Below are positions 16,541 through 24,986 of a stretch of DNA of 59,357 nt, piece after piece. Made by a program: the position numbers and the translations under genes. The stretch lies in the NCBI RefSeq assembly GCF_025869515.1, contig NZ_JAOZVR010000070.1, positions 1 through 59,357 of the forward strand. The letters are read 5' to 3'. The number at the start of each line of letters is the position of its first letter. Position 1 is the first letter of the stretch. Source of the DNA: Ferrovibrio sp. (GTDB taxonomy: Bacteria; Pseudomonadota; Alphaproteobacteria; Ferrovibrionales; Ferrovibrionaceae). Under the pieces are notes generated by a model, which saw only the letters and a list, made by a program, of their open reading frames with translations, had not been told where the DNA came from and searched no databases.

Positions 16541-17188
16541 CTAGTCTTCGTCCGGCGCTTTGGTCTTCGGCTTGAAGGAACAGTCTTCTGCCACGATGCA
16601 GCGCCAGCAATCCGGCTTGCGCGCCTTGCAGATATAGCGGCCGTGCAGGATCAGCCAGTGATGCGCATGCTGGCGGTATTTCGCCGGAATCACCTTCTCC
16701 AGCTTCAGCTCGACCTCCAGCGGCGTCTTGCCTTTCGCCATGCCGGTGCGGTTGCCCAGCCGGAAGATATGCGTATCCACCGCGATGGTCGGTTCGCCCC
16801 AAAGCACATTCAGCACCACATTGGCGGTCTTGCGCCCCACGCCGGGCAGGGCCTGCAGTGCGTCGCGGTCGCGCGGCACCTCGCCGTCGTGCTTGTCGAC
16901 CAGGATCTGCGACAGTGCGATCACGTTCTTTGCCTTGGCATTGAACAGGCCGATGGTCTTGATGTGCTGTTTCAGGCCGTCCTCGCCCAGTTTCAACATC
17001 TGCACCGGCGTGGTGACTTTCTTGAACAGGTCTTTCGTCGCCTTGTTGACGCCCACATCGGTGGCCTGGGCCGACAGCACCACGGCCACCAGCAGGGTAT
17101 AGGCATTGATGTATTGCAGCTCGGTCTGCGGCTCGGGATTGGCGGCCGACAGGGTGGCGAAGAAATGCTCGATCTGGGCGGGTTTCAT
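16541..17188 (-). CDS. nth: Endonuclease III (DNA glycosylase/AP lyase)
   Basis: The 215-residue protein has the helix-hairpin-helix LPGVGRKTANVVLN with catalytic K120, the catalytic D138 in VDTHIFRLGNR, and the [4Fe-4S] cluster cysteines C187, C194, C197 and C203 (spacing 6-2-5). These numbers equal those of the E. coli enzyme. It removes oxidized pyrimidines and nicks the abasic site in base excision repair. Its stop lies 4 bp from the convergent monooxygenase stop. Confidence 0.97.
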   Translation of the reverse strand: MKPAQIEHFFATLSAANPEPQTELQYINAYTLLVAVVLSAQATDVGVNKATKDLFKKVTTPVQMLKLGEDGLKQHIKTIGLFNAKAKNVIALSQILVDKHDGEVPRDRDALQALPGVGRKTANVVLNVLWGEPTIAVDTHIFRLGNRTGMAKGKTPLEVELKLEKVIPAKYRQHAHHWLILHGRYICKARKPDCWRCIVAEDCSFKPKTKAPDED

Positions 17189-17243
17189 GGATCGCGGATG
17201 GGGGCTTGTCTGGCGAAGGCTGGTCAGTGATCTTTAGACCGCG

Positions 17244-17912
17244 ATGAAACACTTAGGCAAGCTTGCCCTGCTGGTGCTCCTGCTTGTCGCGCCGGCCGCG
17301 ACGGCGCAGGAACAGTGCCGGCTGCCGTCGCGCATCGAGGTGGCGCCCTGCCCCAATGCCGCCCGTGAAGAGGCGCGCGGGCAGAAAGGCGATTTCGATC
17401 ACTATATCCTGAGCTTCAGCTGGTCGCCCGCCTTCTGCGCCACCCCGGCGGGCCGGCGGGCCACGCTGCAATGTCGCGACAACAGTTTCGGCTGGATCGT
17501 GCATGGCCTGTGGCCGCAATATGCGCGAAAGCGCGCCGGCCAGAGCTGGCCGCAGTATTGCGGTGCCATATCCCCGGTGCCCGAGCTGGTGCTGCGCCGG
17601 CATTTGTGCAGCTCGCCCGATCCGCGGCTGATGCAATGCGAATGGGCCAGGCATGGCAGCTGCAGCGATTTCGCCACCCCGGCCGAGTATTTCGCCGCCC
17701 AGGCCGGTGTCGCAACCAGACTGACCCTGCCCGAGCCGCAGCCGGGCCAGTCGGCGCAGGCCTTTATGGCGGCCGTTGTCGCGGCCAATGATGCATCCCA
17801 CGGCCATGATCGCCTCGAACGCCGGCATCTGCGCGTCGTCGGCGGGCCGGATGGAATCCGGGAATTGCGCATCTGCCTGGAGCGTGACCTGAGGCGGTAT
17901 CGTGCCTGCTGA
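17244..17912 (+). CDS. Secreted ribonuclease T2 family protein
   Basis: The 222-residue protein begins with a Sec signal peptide (about residues 1-21, cleavage after TATA or AQE). Both RNase T2 active-site motifs are intact: CAS I FGWIVHGLWPQY with H87, and CAS II CEWARHGSC with E123 and H127. Cysteines typical of the fold are present, including C122 and C130. It would cleave single-stranded RNA in the periplasm or outside the cell, probably for nutrient scavenging. It starts 55 bp from the divergent nth gene. Confidence 0.92.
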   Translation: MKHLGKLALLVLLLVAPAATAQEQCRLPSRIEVAPCPNAAREEARGQKGDFDHYILSFSWSPAFCATPAGRRATLQCRDNSFGWIVHGLWPQYARKRAGQSWPQYCGAISPVPELVLRRHLCSSPDPRLMQCEWARHGSCSDFATPAEYFAAQAGVATRLTLPEPQPGQSAQAFMAAVVAANDASHGHDRLERRHLRVVGGPDGIRELRICLERDLRRYRAC

Positions 17913-18036
17913 TGTCTTCTAATACAAAACCACAGGGCGAATAAAATAGCCCGCTGTACCCCCGTCACTATTGTTAAGCCTGCTCGCTTCCTGTGAAATC
18001 GCTCCCGCAACCGTATGTTGCCGGGAGGAAACCATA

Positions 18037-20205
18037 ATGTTGAAGCGCTCGATCGCGGCGCGGCTCATAGCCGCCATGCTCGGAATCACCTTTGCCGCCA
18101 TCGCGGTCATTGCCGGCTATATGTTCATCAAGCAGGTGAGCACCGCCGAGGGCGACCTGCGCGACGATCTGCTGGCGAACTATGCCGCGGTGCTCGAAGC
18201 GATCGATTTCGAAGGCCGGACGGCGTCCAGTGTCAGCAGTGCGCTGAGCGGCCTGCGCGCCCTGCAGGAAGCCGTGGCCAGCGGTGATCGCGCTGCCGGT
18301 CTGGCTCTGCTGGCCGAGCCGATGAAGACCGTGCGCGAGCGCGAGGGCATCGGCCTGATCACCATCCAGACTCCCACGGGCGTTGCTTTCCTGCGCGCCC
18401 ATTCGCCAGCGAACTTCGGCGACAACGTGCTGAGCCGGCGTCAGACGGTGAAGCAGACCATCGACACCGGCAAGGCCCATACCGGCATCGAGCCGGGTCG
18501 CGAAACACTCAGCCTGTTTTCGTCGCATCCGCTGCGCCTGGACGGAAAGCTGATCGGCGTGATCGACACCGGCATCGCGCTGGGCGAGGAATTCCTCCAG
18601 CGCATGAAGCGCCGGCTCAATGTTGAACTCACCATTCATCTGCTGGCGGATGACAAGCTCAGCGTTTATTCCAGCACCTTTGCCGAAAAGACCACGATCA
18701 GCGAGATTGAATATCGCGCCGCGCTGAATGGCGAAACCGTGCTGCGTCATACCCGTCTGAAGGGCCGCGACAGCGCCACGCTGGCCATGCCACTGAAGAA
18801 TTTCTCCGGCAAGCCGATTGCCGTGGTCGAGATCGTTGCCGACCGCGAGAAGCAGGCCGCCACGCAGCGCCAGGAATTGCTGATCCTGTCGCTGCTGGCC
18901 CTGGTGACGCTGATCGCCACCGGTGCGGTCGCGGTGATCCTGGCGCGCAGCCTGGTTCGTCCGATTGCGGCGATGACCGGCGCGATGCAGACGCTGGCTG
19001 GTGGTGATCTGGATAGCGAGATTCCGGCGCAGGATCGCGTCGATGAACTCGGCGCGATGGCAAAGGCCGTGCAGGTCTTCCGCGAACAGGCGGTGGATAA
19101 CCGCCGCATGTCGGCCGAACGCGCCAGCCAGCGCCAGGCCTTCGAAGAGCAGCGCCAGGCCCAGGAGGCCGAGCTGGATCGTTCGATCGGCGCCATCGTT
19201 GCGGCTGCCGCGGCAGGCGACATGGGCGCACGGATCGCCGTCGATAATATGGAAGGCGTGATGCGCCGGCTGGGCGATGGCGTGAACACGCTGGTTGCCA
19301 CCACCGACGGGGCGCTGCGCGAACTCGGCCAGGTGCTCGCGCGCCTTGCCGACGGCGATCTCAGCGGCCGTGTGCAGGGCAACTATGCCGGGGTCTTTGC
19401 CGAGTTGCAGCAGGCAACCAACCGCATGGCTGAACGGATCAGCGAAGTGGTGCGCGGCCTGTCGGAAAATGCCGAGGCGGTGAATGCCGCGGCGGCGGAA
19501 ATTTCCACTGGCAGCCAGGACCTGGCCAGCCGCACGGAATCGCAGGCGGCTTCGATCGAGGAAACCGCCGCCTCGATGCATGAGATCACCACCACGGTGA
19601 AGCAGAATGCCGACAACGCCCAGGCCGCCAATCAGCTGGCCACCGCGGCCCGCAGCACGGCGGAGAAGGGCGGCAGCGTGGTGGCCGATGCCGTCACCGC
19701 CGTGACCCAGATCGAAGAGAGTGCGCGAAAGATCTCCGATATCGTCGGGCTCATCGACGAGATCGCCTTCCAGACCAACCTGCTCGCACTCAATGCCTCG
19801 GTCGAGGCCGCGAGAGCGGGCGAGGCCGGCAAGGGCTTTGCCGTGGTGGCGCAGGAAGTGCGTGCGCTGGCGCAGCGCTCGGCCAATGCCAGCAAGGATA
19901 TCAAGGGCCTGATCCAGGCCTCGAATACGCAGGTGAAGACCGGCGCCAGTCTGGTCAACCAGACCGGCGGGTCGCTGGCGGAAATCGTCGGTGCCATCAA
20001 GAAGGTGGCCGATATCGTCGCCGAGATCGCGGCGGCCAGCCGCGAACAGGCCACCGGCCTGGAGCAGGTCAATACGGCCGTCGGCCAGATGGACGAGATG
20101 ACCCAGCGCAACGGCGCGCTGGTCGAGGAAACCTCGGCGTCAGCCCAAGCCCTGGCCGGGCAGGCGCGACAATTGGCCCAGTTGGTCGGCTTCTTCCGGC
20201 TCTAG
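18037..20205 (+). CDS. Methyl-accepting chemotaxis protein with periplasmic Cache-like sensor
   Basis: The ATG at 18037 has a GGGAGGA site 8-9 bases upstream and gives 722 residues. There is a first membrane helix at about 10-32, a periplasmic single-Cache-like domain (about 35-280), and a second helix at about 283-305. A HAMP domain follows, then a second HAMP-like stretch (LARLADGDLSGRVQGNYAG), and the signalling domain with the hairpin tip EIAFQTNLLALNASVEAARA. The C terminus ends at VGFFRL with no CheR-binding pentapeptide. No che genes are in the window. A hairpin follows the stop, so the downstream genes probably have their own promoter. Confidence 0.92.
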   Translation: MLKRSIAARLIAAMLGITFAAIAVIAGYMFIKQVSTAEGDLRDDLLANYAAVLEAIDFEGRTASSVSSALSGLRALQEAVASGDRAAGLALLAEPMKTVREREGIGLITIQTPTGVAFLRAHSPANFGDNVLSRRQTVKQTIDTGKAHTGIEPGRETLSLFSSHPLRLDGKLIGVIDTGIALGEEFLQRMKRRLNVELTIHLLADDKLSVYSSTFAEKTTISEIEYRAALNGETVLRHTRLKGRDSATLAMPLKNFSGKPIAVVEIVADREKQAATQRQELLILSLLALVTLIATGAVAVILARSLVRPIAAMTGAMQTLAGGDLDSEIPAQDRVDELGAMAKAVQVFREQAVDNRRMSAERASQRQAFEEQRQAQEAELDRSIGAIVAAAAAGDMGARIAVDNMEGVMRRLGDGVNTLVATTDGALRELGQVLARLADGDLSGRVQGNYAGVFAELQQATNRMAERISEVVRGLSENAEAVNAAAAEISTGSQDLASRTESQAASIEETAASMHEITTTVKQNADNAQAANQLATAARSTAEKGGSVVADAVTAVTQIEESARKISDIVGLIDEIAFQTNLLALNASVEAARAGEAGKGFAVVAQEVRALAQRSANASKDIKGLIQASNTQVKTGASLVNQTGGSLAEIVGAIKKVADIVAEIAAASREQATGLEQVNTAVGQMDEMTQRNGALVEETSASAQALAGQARQLAQLVGFFRL

Positions 20206-20220
20206 GCTGCCCGCCCGCCT

Positions 20221-20252
20221 TGCAGCGATGGCGGAAAACCGCCATCGCTGCA
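20221..20252 (+). terminator. Strong hairpin after the chemoreceptor gene
   Basis: A perfect 14-bp stem (TGCAGCGATGGCGG arm) with an AAAA loop begins 15 bp after the chemoreceptor stop. The following bases, GCTTTCTG, hold only a short T-run, so this is either a modest intrinsic terminator or an mRNA-stabilizing hairpin. Confidence 0.6.
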
Positions 20253-20396
20253 GCTTTCTGCTGGCCCATGCTGTGTAGTTACCGGATAGTAACAGGCTGC
20301 CTGACGGTACATTCTGATAGAATCTAACGTGGAACAGCACAACCAATATCGGTAGTATTGTTTTCCGGGGAAGCCGAATCATCCAGGAGTAGCGTT

Positions 20397-21254
20397 GTGC
20401 GTCAGTCCGCGGAAAATGCCAGAGTACGGCGCGAAACCCTGCGCCTGCTGGCCCAGGTCGAAAAGCAGGGCCTCGCCATCGCCGAGGCCTATCGCAGCGG
20501 CCATGGCGTTTCCGCCCAGTTCATCGATTTCAAGCGCTTCATCGAGAAAGTCGATCATTTCTACGTCTTCATCGACCTGGTCGAGGAACGCCTGCCCGGT
20601 TTCGATGACGACAAGCGCGAGGCACTGACCCGCCACCTCGCCGATATCCGCTGGCGCATCATCGTCGTGGAAGTCGACACCACGCAGATTTTCCTGGTCC
20701 GCATCGGCGAGACGCACAAGCCCTGGCCGCTCGGCAGCCGCGAGTTCCTGCAGCGCCGGCTTGGCCGCCTTGGCGAGATCGCGGCCTATTACGACAGTTT
20801 CGGCGAGCAGCAGCAGCTGACGCCGCTCAGCGATGTCATGCTGCGCGCGGTTGAGGAACTGCTGAAGCAGCAGATCGACCGCGCACCGGCGCTGGCTGAT
20901 TTCTCGGATAACGCGGCCAGCTATATGGCGGCCAGCAAACGTACCGAAGATATGACCCTGCGTCTCGACAGCGGCGGCCGGCGTCGCCGGCGGGAAACCA
21001 GGCCGCCGCAGCGCCGCGAACCGCCGCCGCCATTCCGGGTGCGCGAGATGGAAGGGCGGTTTTATGCCGAACGCGACGGCATCGTGGCGGTCAGCGAAGT
21101 CTGCCGCAACGCCAATTTTTCGCTCGACCAGCTGGCCAGCCGCATGGGCGTCAGCCGGCCGTCGCTGGTGCTGATGCTGAACGGCAGCGATCCGATGACC
21201 CGGCCGATGATGGAGCAGCTGCAGTCTTTCCTCGACAAGAACGGCCCAGCCTGA
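20397..21254 (+). CDS. Unknown protein: helical domain + C-terminal XRE-like HTH (paralog A)
   Basis: I choose GTG at 20397 because AGGAG lies 7 bases upstream; this gives 285 residues. Residues about 12-165 form an alpha-helical domain containing FKRFIEKVDHFYVFIDLVE, LADIRWRIIVVEVD and HKPWPLGS. A low-complexity Arg/Pro linker (about 195-220) follows, then a C-terminal domain with SLDQLASRMGVSRPSLVLML, which looks like a degenerate XRE/lambda-repressor helix-turn-helix. It is clearly paralogous to the gene at 21798. I know no named family. It follows a chemoreceptor and precedes a SpoIIAA-like gene by 12 bp. A DNA-binding or signalling role is only inference. Confidence 0.8.
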   Translation: MRQSAENARVRRETLRLLAQVEKQGLAIAEAYRSGHGVSAQFIDFKRFIEKVDHFYVFIDLVEERLPGFDDDKREALTRHLADIRWRIIVVEVDTTQIFLVRIGETHKPWPLGSREFLQRRLGRLGEIAAYYDSFGEQQQLTPLSDVMLRAVEELLKQQIDRAPALADFSDNAASYMAASKRTEDMTLRLDSGGRRRRRETRPPQRREPPPPFRVREMEGRFYAERDGIVAVSEVCRNANFSLDQLASRMGVSRPSLVLMLNGSDPMTRPMMEQLQSFLDKNGPA

Positions 21255-21266
21255 CGGCAGCATACC

Positions 21267-21689
21267 GTGTCGCTTTCCTCCAGCCCCCCGCCGGCGACCA
21301 GCCAGCACCTGGCCTACGAAATCGACGAGGCGACGAATATCGTCACCATCGTGTATATCGGCTCGCTGACCGACGACGAAGTGGCGACCTTCTATGCCCG
21401 TCTGGTCGCGCGGCATCCCCGGGCGCCGGCGTATAACTACCTGCTGGACATGCGCTACACCGACTGGGCCGCGTCGCCGGCCCTGGTTGCCCGCGTCGAT
21501 GCGATCTTCGACAGCACCGAACTGCAGACTCACTGCCGCCGCATCGCCATCGTGCGCAAGGATGCCGCTCTCGCCCAAAAGCACCAGGAAAGCATGCTGA
21601 GCCGGGGCATGAACGACCGGATCTTTCGCTACTTTTCCAGCCTGGACCAGGCGCGTGGCTGGCTGCTTGCCGGCGCCGGGCCTGCCTAG
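21267..21689 (+). CDS. SpoIIAA-like (STAS-fold) protein
   Basis: The 140-residue product starts with GTG 12 bp after paralog A. The pattern is a strand pair (LAYEIDEATNIVTIVYIG), helix (TDDEVATFYARLVARH), strand (YNYLLDMRYTDW), helix, strand (CRRIAIVRKD), then FRYFSSLDQARGWLL. This matches the SpoIIAA-like family, in which the final segment usually reads F-x-x-x-x-x-A-x-x-W-L. Such proteins have a STAS fold and unknown, possibly protein- or lipid-binding roles. It sits between the two paralogs, most likely in one transcript with the first. Confidence 0.7.
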   Translation: MSLSSSPPPATSQHLAYEIDEATNIVTIVYIGSLTDDEVATFYARLVARHPRAPAYNYLLDMRYTDWAASPALVARVDAIFDSTELQTHCRRIAIVRKDAALAQKHQESMLSRGMNDRIFRYFSSLDQARGWLLAGAGPA

Positions 21690-21797
21690 ACCCGTCAGAG
21701 GCTATCGTTTGGATACCCTAAACGGAAAATAATATCGGCTGCGCCCGTTGTTCTTTAGTCTGGACTTACGGCGCTCCGCCGCAATGAAAGGTCTGCC

Positions 21798-22649
21798 ATG
21801 CAGACGACCAGCAGCAAGGTTTCCGGCCGCGAGGCCGCGCTCGCGATGATCGCACAGGTCGAACGGCAGGCCGGCGGCATTGCCAGGCATTATGCCGGCG
21901 GCACCGGCATTTCCGACCGCTTCACCGATTTCCAGAGCTTTATCGGCCAGCTGGGTGAATTCCAGCTGTTCATCGATCTGGTCGAAAGCCGCCTCGGCGC
22001 CTTCGAGCCGGAGAAACAGGCGGCGCAGACCAAGAACCTGACCGAAATCCGCTGGGGCATGCTGCAGATGGAGGTCGAGGCGAGCAGCATTTTCCTCGAT
22101 CGCATGGCAACAAGCGGCAAACCCTGGCCGATGGGCAGTCAGCCGTTTCTGCGCCGGCGCCTGAAACGGCTCGACGATATCGCGGCTTTCCATGCCGATC
22201 ATGTCGCGCAGTATCAGCTGGCCGCGCCGAATGCGACGATGATACAGCAGATTCGCGACCATATCGGCGCGCAGATCGACAGCAGCCTGAATCTGAACGA
22301 TTTCAGTATCGCCGCGCCGCCGTCGGCTTTCGAGCCGGCACCGCTGTCGGCCGAGCCCCGGGCGCGCAAGCCGGCGCCCCGGCCGGCCAAACCGGTTGTG
22401 GCGGTGCCCAAGGCACCGCTGCGCCTGATGGTGCGGGAAGCGGATGGCTACAAGTATATCGACGGCGAGGGCCTGGCGGTGATCACCGAAGCCTGCAAGG
22501 TGGCCAATACCAGCATCGACGAATTCGCCAAGGCGCTGGAACTCAGCCGGCCGGGCCTGGTGCTGATCCTGAACGGCCGCGATCCGGTCAGCACCGAACT
22601 GCTCAAAACGCTGCGGCGCTTTGTCACCCGCACCGGTGGACTTATCTAG
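21798..22649 (+). CDS. Unknown protein: helical domain + C-terminal XRE-like HTH (paralog B)
   Basis: The 283-residue protein aligns without gaps to paralog A over about 115 residues of the N-terminal domain, about half identical by my count; examples are DFQSFIGQLGEFQLFIDLVE, LTEIRWGMLQMEVE and GKPWPMGS. A Pro/Ala-rich linker (about 178-210) follows. The C-terminal domain also aligns (VREADGYKYIDGEGLAVITE, then SIDEFAKALELSRPGLVLIL), again an XRE-like HTH with an odd hydrophobic recognition segment. It has a 108-bp gap before it and probably its own promoter. The function is unknown. Confidence 0.8.
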   Translation: MQTTSSKVSGREAALAMIAQVERQAGGIARHYAGGTGISDRFTDFQSFIGQLGEFQLFIDLVESRLGAFEPEKQAAQTKNLTEIRWGMLQMEVEASSIFLDRMATSGKPWPMGSQPFLRRRLKRLDDIAAFHADHVAQYQLAAPNATMIQQIRDHIGAQIDSSLNLNDFSIAAPPSAFEPAPLSAEPRARKPAPRPAKPVVAVPKAPLRLMVREADGYKYIDGEGLAVITEACKVANTSIDEFAKALELSRPGLVLILNGRDPVSTELLKTLRRFVTRTGGLI

Positions 22650-22665
22650 GCGGCCTGACCTGACG

Positions 22666-23319
22666 TCAGAACTCGACGTCGAGCTCGTCGAGCTCGTCCG
22701 GCTCGGCTTTGGCGGCCTCGGCCCAGTCCTGGATGATCGGCCAGGCCATGATGGTGCGGCAGTAGGCGGCGCATTCCGGATCGAGCTTCACGTCATAGGT
22801 GAGGAAGCGCGAGCAGACCGGCGCATACATCGCATCGGCCACCGTCGGTTTGGCGCCGAACAGCCAGGGCCCGCCATAGGCGGTGAAGCAGTCGCGCCAG
22901 ATCGAGACGACACGGTCGATATCGGCCTGGGCACCGGCCCAGACTTTGAAACCGGGATAATGCGCTTTCAGGTTCATCGGCAGCGCCGAACGCAGATTGG
23001 AGAAGCCCGAATGCATCTCGCCCGAGATCGAGCGGCAATGCGACCGCTGCGCCGTGTCGGTGGGCAGCAGATGGGCCGCGGGGAAGAGTTCCCCGAGGTA
23101 AGCCGCGATCGCCAGGGTGTCCCAGACCGACACCGCGCCATGGGTGAGGCGCGGCACCAGGAAGCTGGGCGACAGCAGGAGCAGCTCGGCCCGGGTGGAG
23201 GGATCGTCGCTGGAGAGCAGGACTTCCTCGAAATCCAGCCCGGCCATGCGGCAGAGCAGCCAGCCGCGGAGCGACCAGGACGAGTAATTCTTGCTGCTGA
23301 TGGTCAGTGTGGCCTTCAT
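22666..23319 (-). CDS. Glutathione S-transferase family protein
   Basis: The ATG at 23319 gives 217 residues; an upstream GTG would add six unlikely residues. The N-terminal thioredoxin-like domain has the SKNYSSWSLRGWLLCRMAG start, with serines in the glutathione-activating region, and then PSFLVPRLTHG and VWDTLAIAAYL, the cis-proline and glutathione-binding segments. The C-terminal helical domain carries WLFGAKPTVADAMYAP, the usual GST C-terminal motif. It would conjugate or reduce with glutathione in the cytoplasm. The substrate is unknown. It is divergent from the PHA depolymerase gene. Confidence 0.88.
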   Translation of the reverse strand: MKATLTISSKNYSSWSLRGWLLCRMAGLDFEEVLLSSDDPSTRAELLLLSPSFLVPRLTHGAVSVWDTLAIAAYLGELFPAAHLLPTDTAQRSHCRSISGEMHSGFSNLRSALPMNLKAHYPGFKVWAGAQADIDRVVSIWRDCFTAYGGPWLFGAKPTVADAMYAPVCSRFLTYDVKLDPECAAYCRTIMAWPIIQDWAEAAKAEPDELDELDVEF

Positions 23320-23375
23320 CCGCCGGCGTCCCCCCACAGGTCCTCAGACTTTCGTCTGCTACATATATCTCGCAT

Positions 23376-23391
23376 TGCAGCAAAAACTGCA
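23376..23391. promoter_or_regulatory. TGCAG/CTGCA inverted repeat upstream of phaZ, possible PhaR-type site
   Basis: TGCAGCAAAAACTGCA is a 5-6-5 inverted repeat in the 188-bp gap between the GST and PHA depolymerase genes. PhaR repressors of alphaproteobacteria bind TGC-rich dyads near PHA genes. The match is loose and the site could be coincidental. Confidence 0.3.
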
Positions 23392-23507
23392 TTAGCTTTT
23401 TTAGCCAAGAGGCGGTGGGTCGTCATTTTCGTTCTCCGGGGGGAGGGCGGGGACCCCGGCCGTAACCAGCTGACCCGCACCCGCCGAACAGAAACGCCAC
23501 CCGCCTC

Positions 23508-24734
23508 ATGATGTATCTGGCCTACCAGACCCAAGCCAACCTGATGGCGCCGTTGCGCCGGATGGCCGAGCAAACCCTGCCCGGCCTGCAGCAGGCGGCC
23601 GGCAGCAACCCCTTCCTGCGCGGATTTGCCGCGGCCACCGAGATGCTGGCCCGCGCCGGCCTCAGCCATGGCCGCCCGCCCTACAGCATCAATCATGTGC
23701 GGATCGGCAACCGCGAGGTGCCGGTGGTGGAAGAACCGGCGCTGGTGACGCCGTTCGGCACGCTGCTGCGTTTCAGGAAGGACTTCGACGCCTCGCAGGC
23801 GCATCTGGGCGAACAGCCGCGCGTGCTGGTGATCGCGCCGCTGTCGGGCCATTTCGCCACCCTGCTGCGCGACACGGTGGCCACCATGCTGCCGGATCAC
23901 GATGTCTATATCACCGACTGGCACAATGCCCGCGACGTGCCGCTGAGCGCCGGCCGCTTCGGCTTCGAGGATTATGTCGACCACCTGATCAAGTTCCTCG
24001 AGGCGATCGGCCCCGGCGCCCATATGGTGGCGGTGTGCCAGCCCTGCGTGCAGGCGCTGGTGGCGGCCGCCGTGATGGCCGAGGAGAAGAACAAGGCGGC
24101 GCCGCGCTCGATGACGCTGATGGCCGGGCCGATCGACACCCGCGTCAATCCGACCAAGGTGAACGATCTGGCCAAGGAAAACCCGATCGAGTGGTTCAAG
24201 GACAAGCTGATCGCCACCGTGCCGCCCGGCCTGCCCGGCGTGGGCCGCAAGGTCTATCCCGGCTTCATCCAGCTCACCGCTTTCATGAGCATGAACATGG
24301 ACCGCCATGTGAAGGCGCATGTCGAGCTGTTCCAGAATCTGTGGAAGGGCGACCTCGACCAGGCGGCCAAGACCAAGGATTTCTACGACGAGTATTTCGC
24401 CGTGCTCGATCTCGATGCCGATTTCTATCTCGAGACCGTGGAATGGGTGTTCCAGCAGCACCGGCTGGCCACCGGCGAGCTGATGCATCGCGGCAAGCCG
24501 GTCAATCCGAAGGCGATCAAGAAGACCGCGCTCCTCACCGTGGAAGGCGAGCGCGACGATATCTGCGCCATCGGCCAGACCGTGGCGGCGCATGACCTGT
24601 GCACCGCCATCAAGCCGTATATGAAGCGGCACCACCTGCAGGCCGGCGTCGGCCATTACGGCGTGTTCAGCGGCAAGCGCTGGCACAGCCAGGTCTATCC
24701 GATCGTGAAAAACATGATCCTGGCGATGGAATAG
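23508..24734 (+). CDS. phaZ: Intracellular polyhydroxyalkanoate depolymerase
   Basis: The 408-residue protein has the layout of intracellular PhaZ: N terminus MMYLAYQTQANLMAPLRRMA, the oxyanion region VIAPLSGHFATLLRDTV, and the nucleophile segment MVAVCQPCVQAL. C177 there is the likely catalytic cysteine that replaces the serine of ordinary lipase boxes. A C-terminal VEGERDDICAIGQT aspartate region and GVGHYGVFSGKRW histidine complete the triad. It breaks down stored poly-3-hydroxybutyrate granules. No synthase or phasin gene is in the window. Confidence 0.93.
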   Translation: MMYLAYQTQANLMAPLRRMAEQTLPGLQQAAGSNPFLRGFAAATEMLARAGLSHGRPPYSINHVRIGNREVPVVEEPALVTPFGTLLRFRKDFDASQAHLGEQPRVLVIAPLSGHFATLLRDTVATMLPDHDVYITDWHNARDVPLSAGRFGFEDYVDHLIKFLEAIGPGAHMVAVCQPCVQALVAAAVMAEEKNKAAPRSMTLMAGPIDTRVNPTKVNDLAKENPIEWFKDKLIATVPPGLPGVGRKVYPGFIQLTAFMSMNMDRHVKAHVELFQNLWKGDLDQAAKTKDFYDEYFAVLDLDADFYLETVEWVFQQHRLATGELMHRGKPVNPKAIKKTALLTVEGERDDICAIGQTVAAHDLCTAIKPYMKRHHLQAGVGHYGVFSGKRWHSQVYPIVKNMILAME

Positions 24735-24826
24735 GCGCCTCTTTCAGGCGCATTTCACGGCAAGCGATTGATTTCAAACGACCAGCGCAGGCCTGGCGGC
24801 TGCCGGTTGGCGGCCGGTTGAAGCCG

Positions 24827-24920
24827 GTTCGATGCCAATTGGATCCCGTTCGATGCCAGTTCGATCCCGTTCGATGCCAATTGGATCCCGTTGGATCCCA
24901 TGCGATCCGGTTCGATCCGG
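24827..24920. repeat. 21-bp minisatellite made of ~10.5-bp half-units
   Basis: About 4.5 tandem copies of a 21-bp unit are present. Each unit is two half-units of 10 or 11 bp: GTTCGATGCC, then AATTGGATCCC or AGTTCGATCCC. The last copies drift (GTTGGATCCC, ATGCGATCCG, GTTCGATCCG). More degenerate GCCGGTTG units extend it back to about 24802. The array is intergenic, between phaZ and the HNH gene. Because 21 is a multiple of three it stays open in several frames as a heptapeptide repeat, but no frame has a convincing start. Slippage or regulatory binding are both possible. Confidence 0.85.
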
Positions 24921-24986
24921 CAAGCGGGCGTAACGACAGATTCACGATGGGCAAGAACAAGGTGATGGAGTGACACCACGCTAGCG

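Noticed and set aside
17913..18036. Possible terminator hairpin after the RNase T2 gene
   Set aside because: The ACAGGGC and GCCCGCTGT arms do not pair cleanly and no T-run follows.
24827..24920. Repeat array considered as a CRISPR or as a heptapeptide-repeat gene
   Set aside because: The units are contiguous, 21 bp, and have no unique spacers, so it is no CRISPR. Frames through it stay open only because 21 is divisible by three; none has a ribosome site or conserved context.
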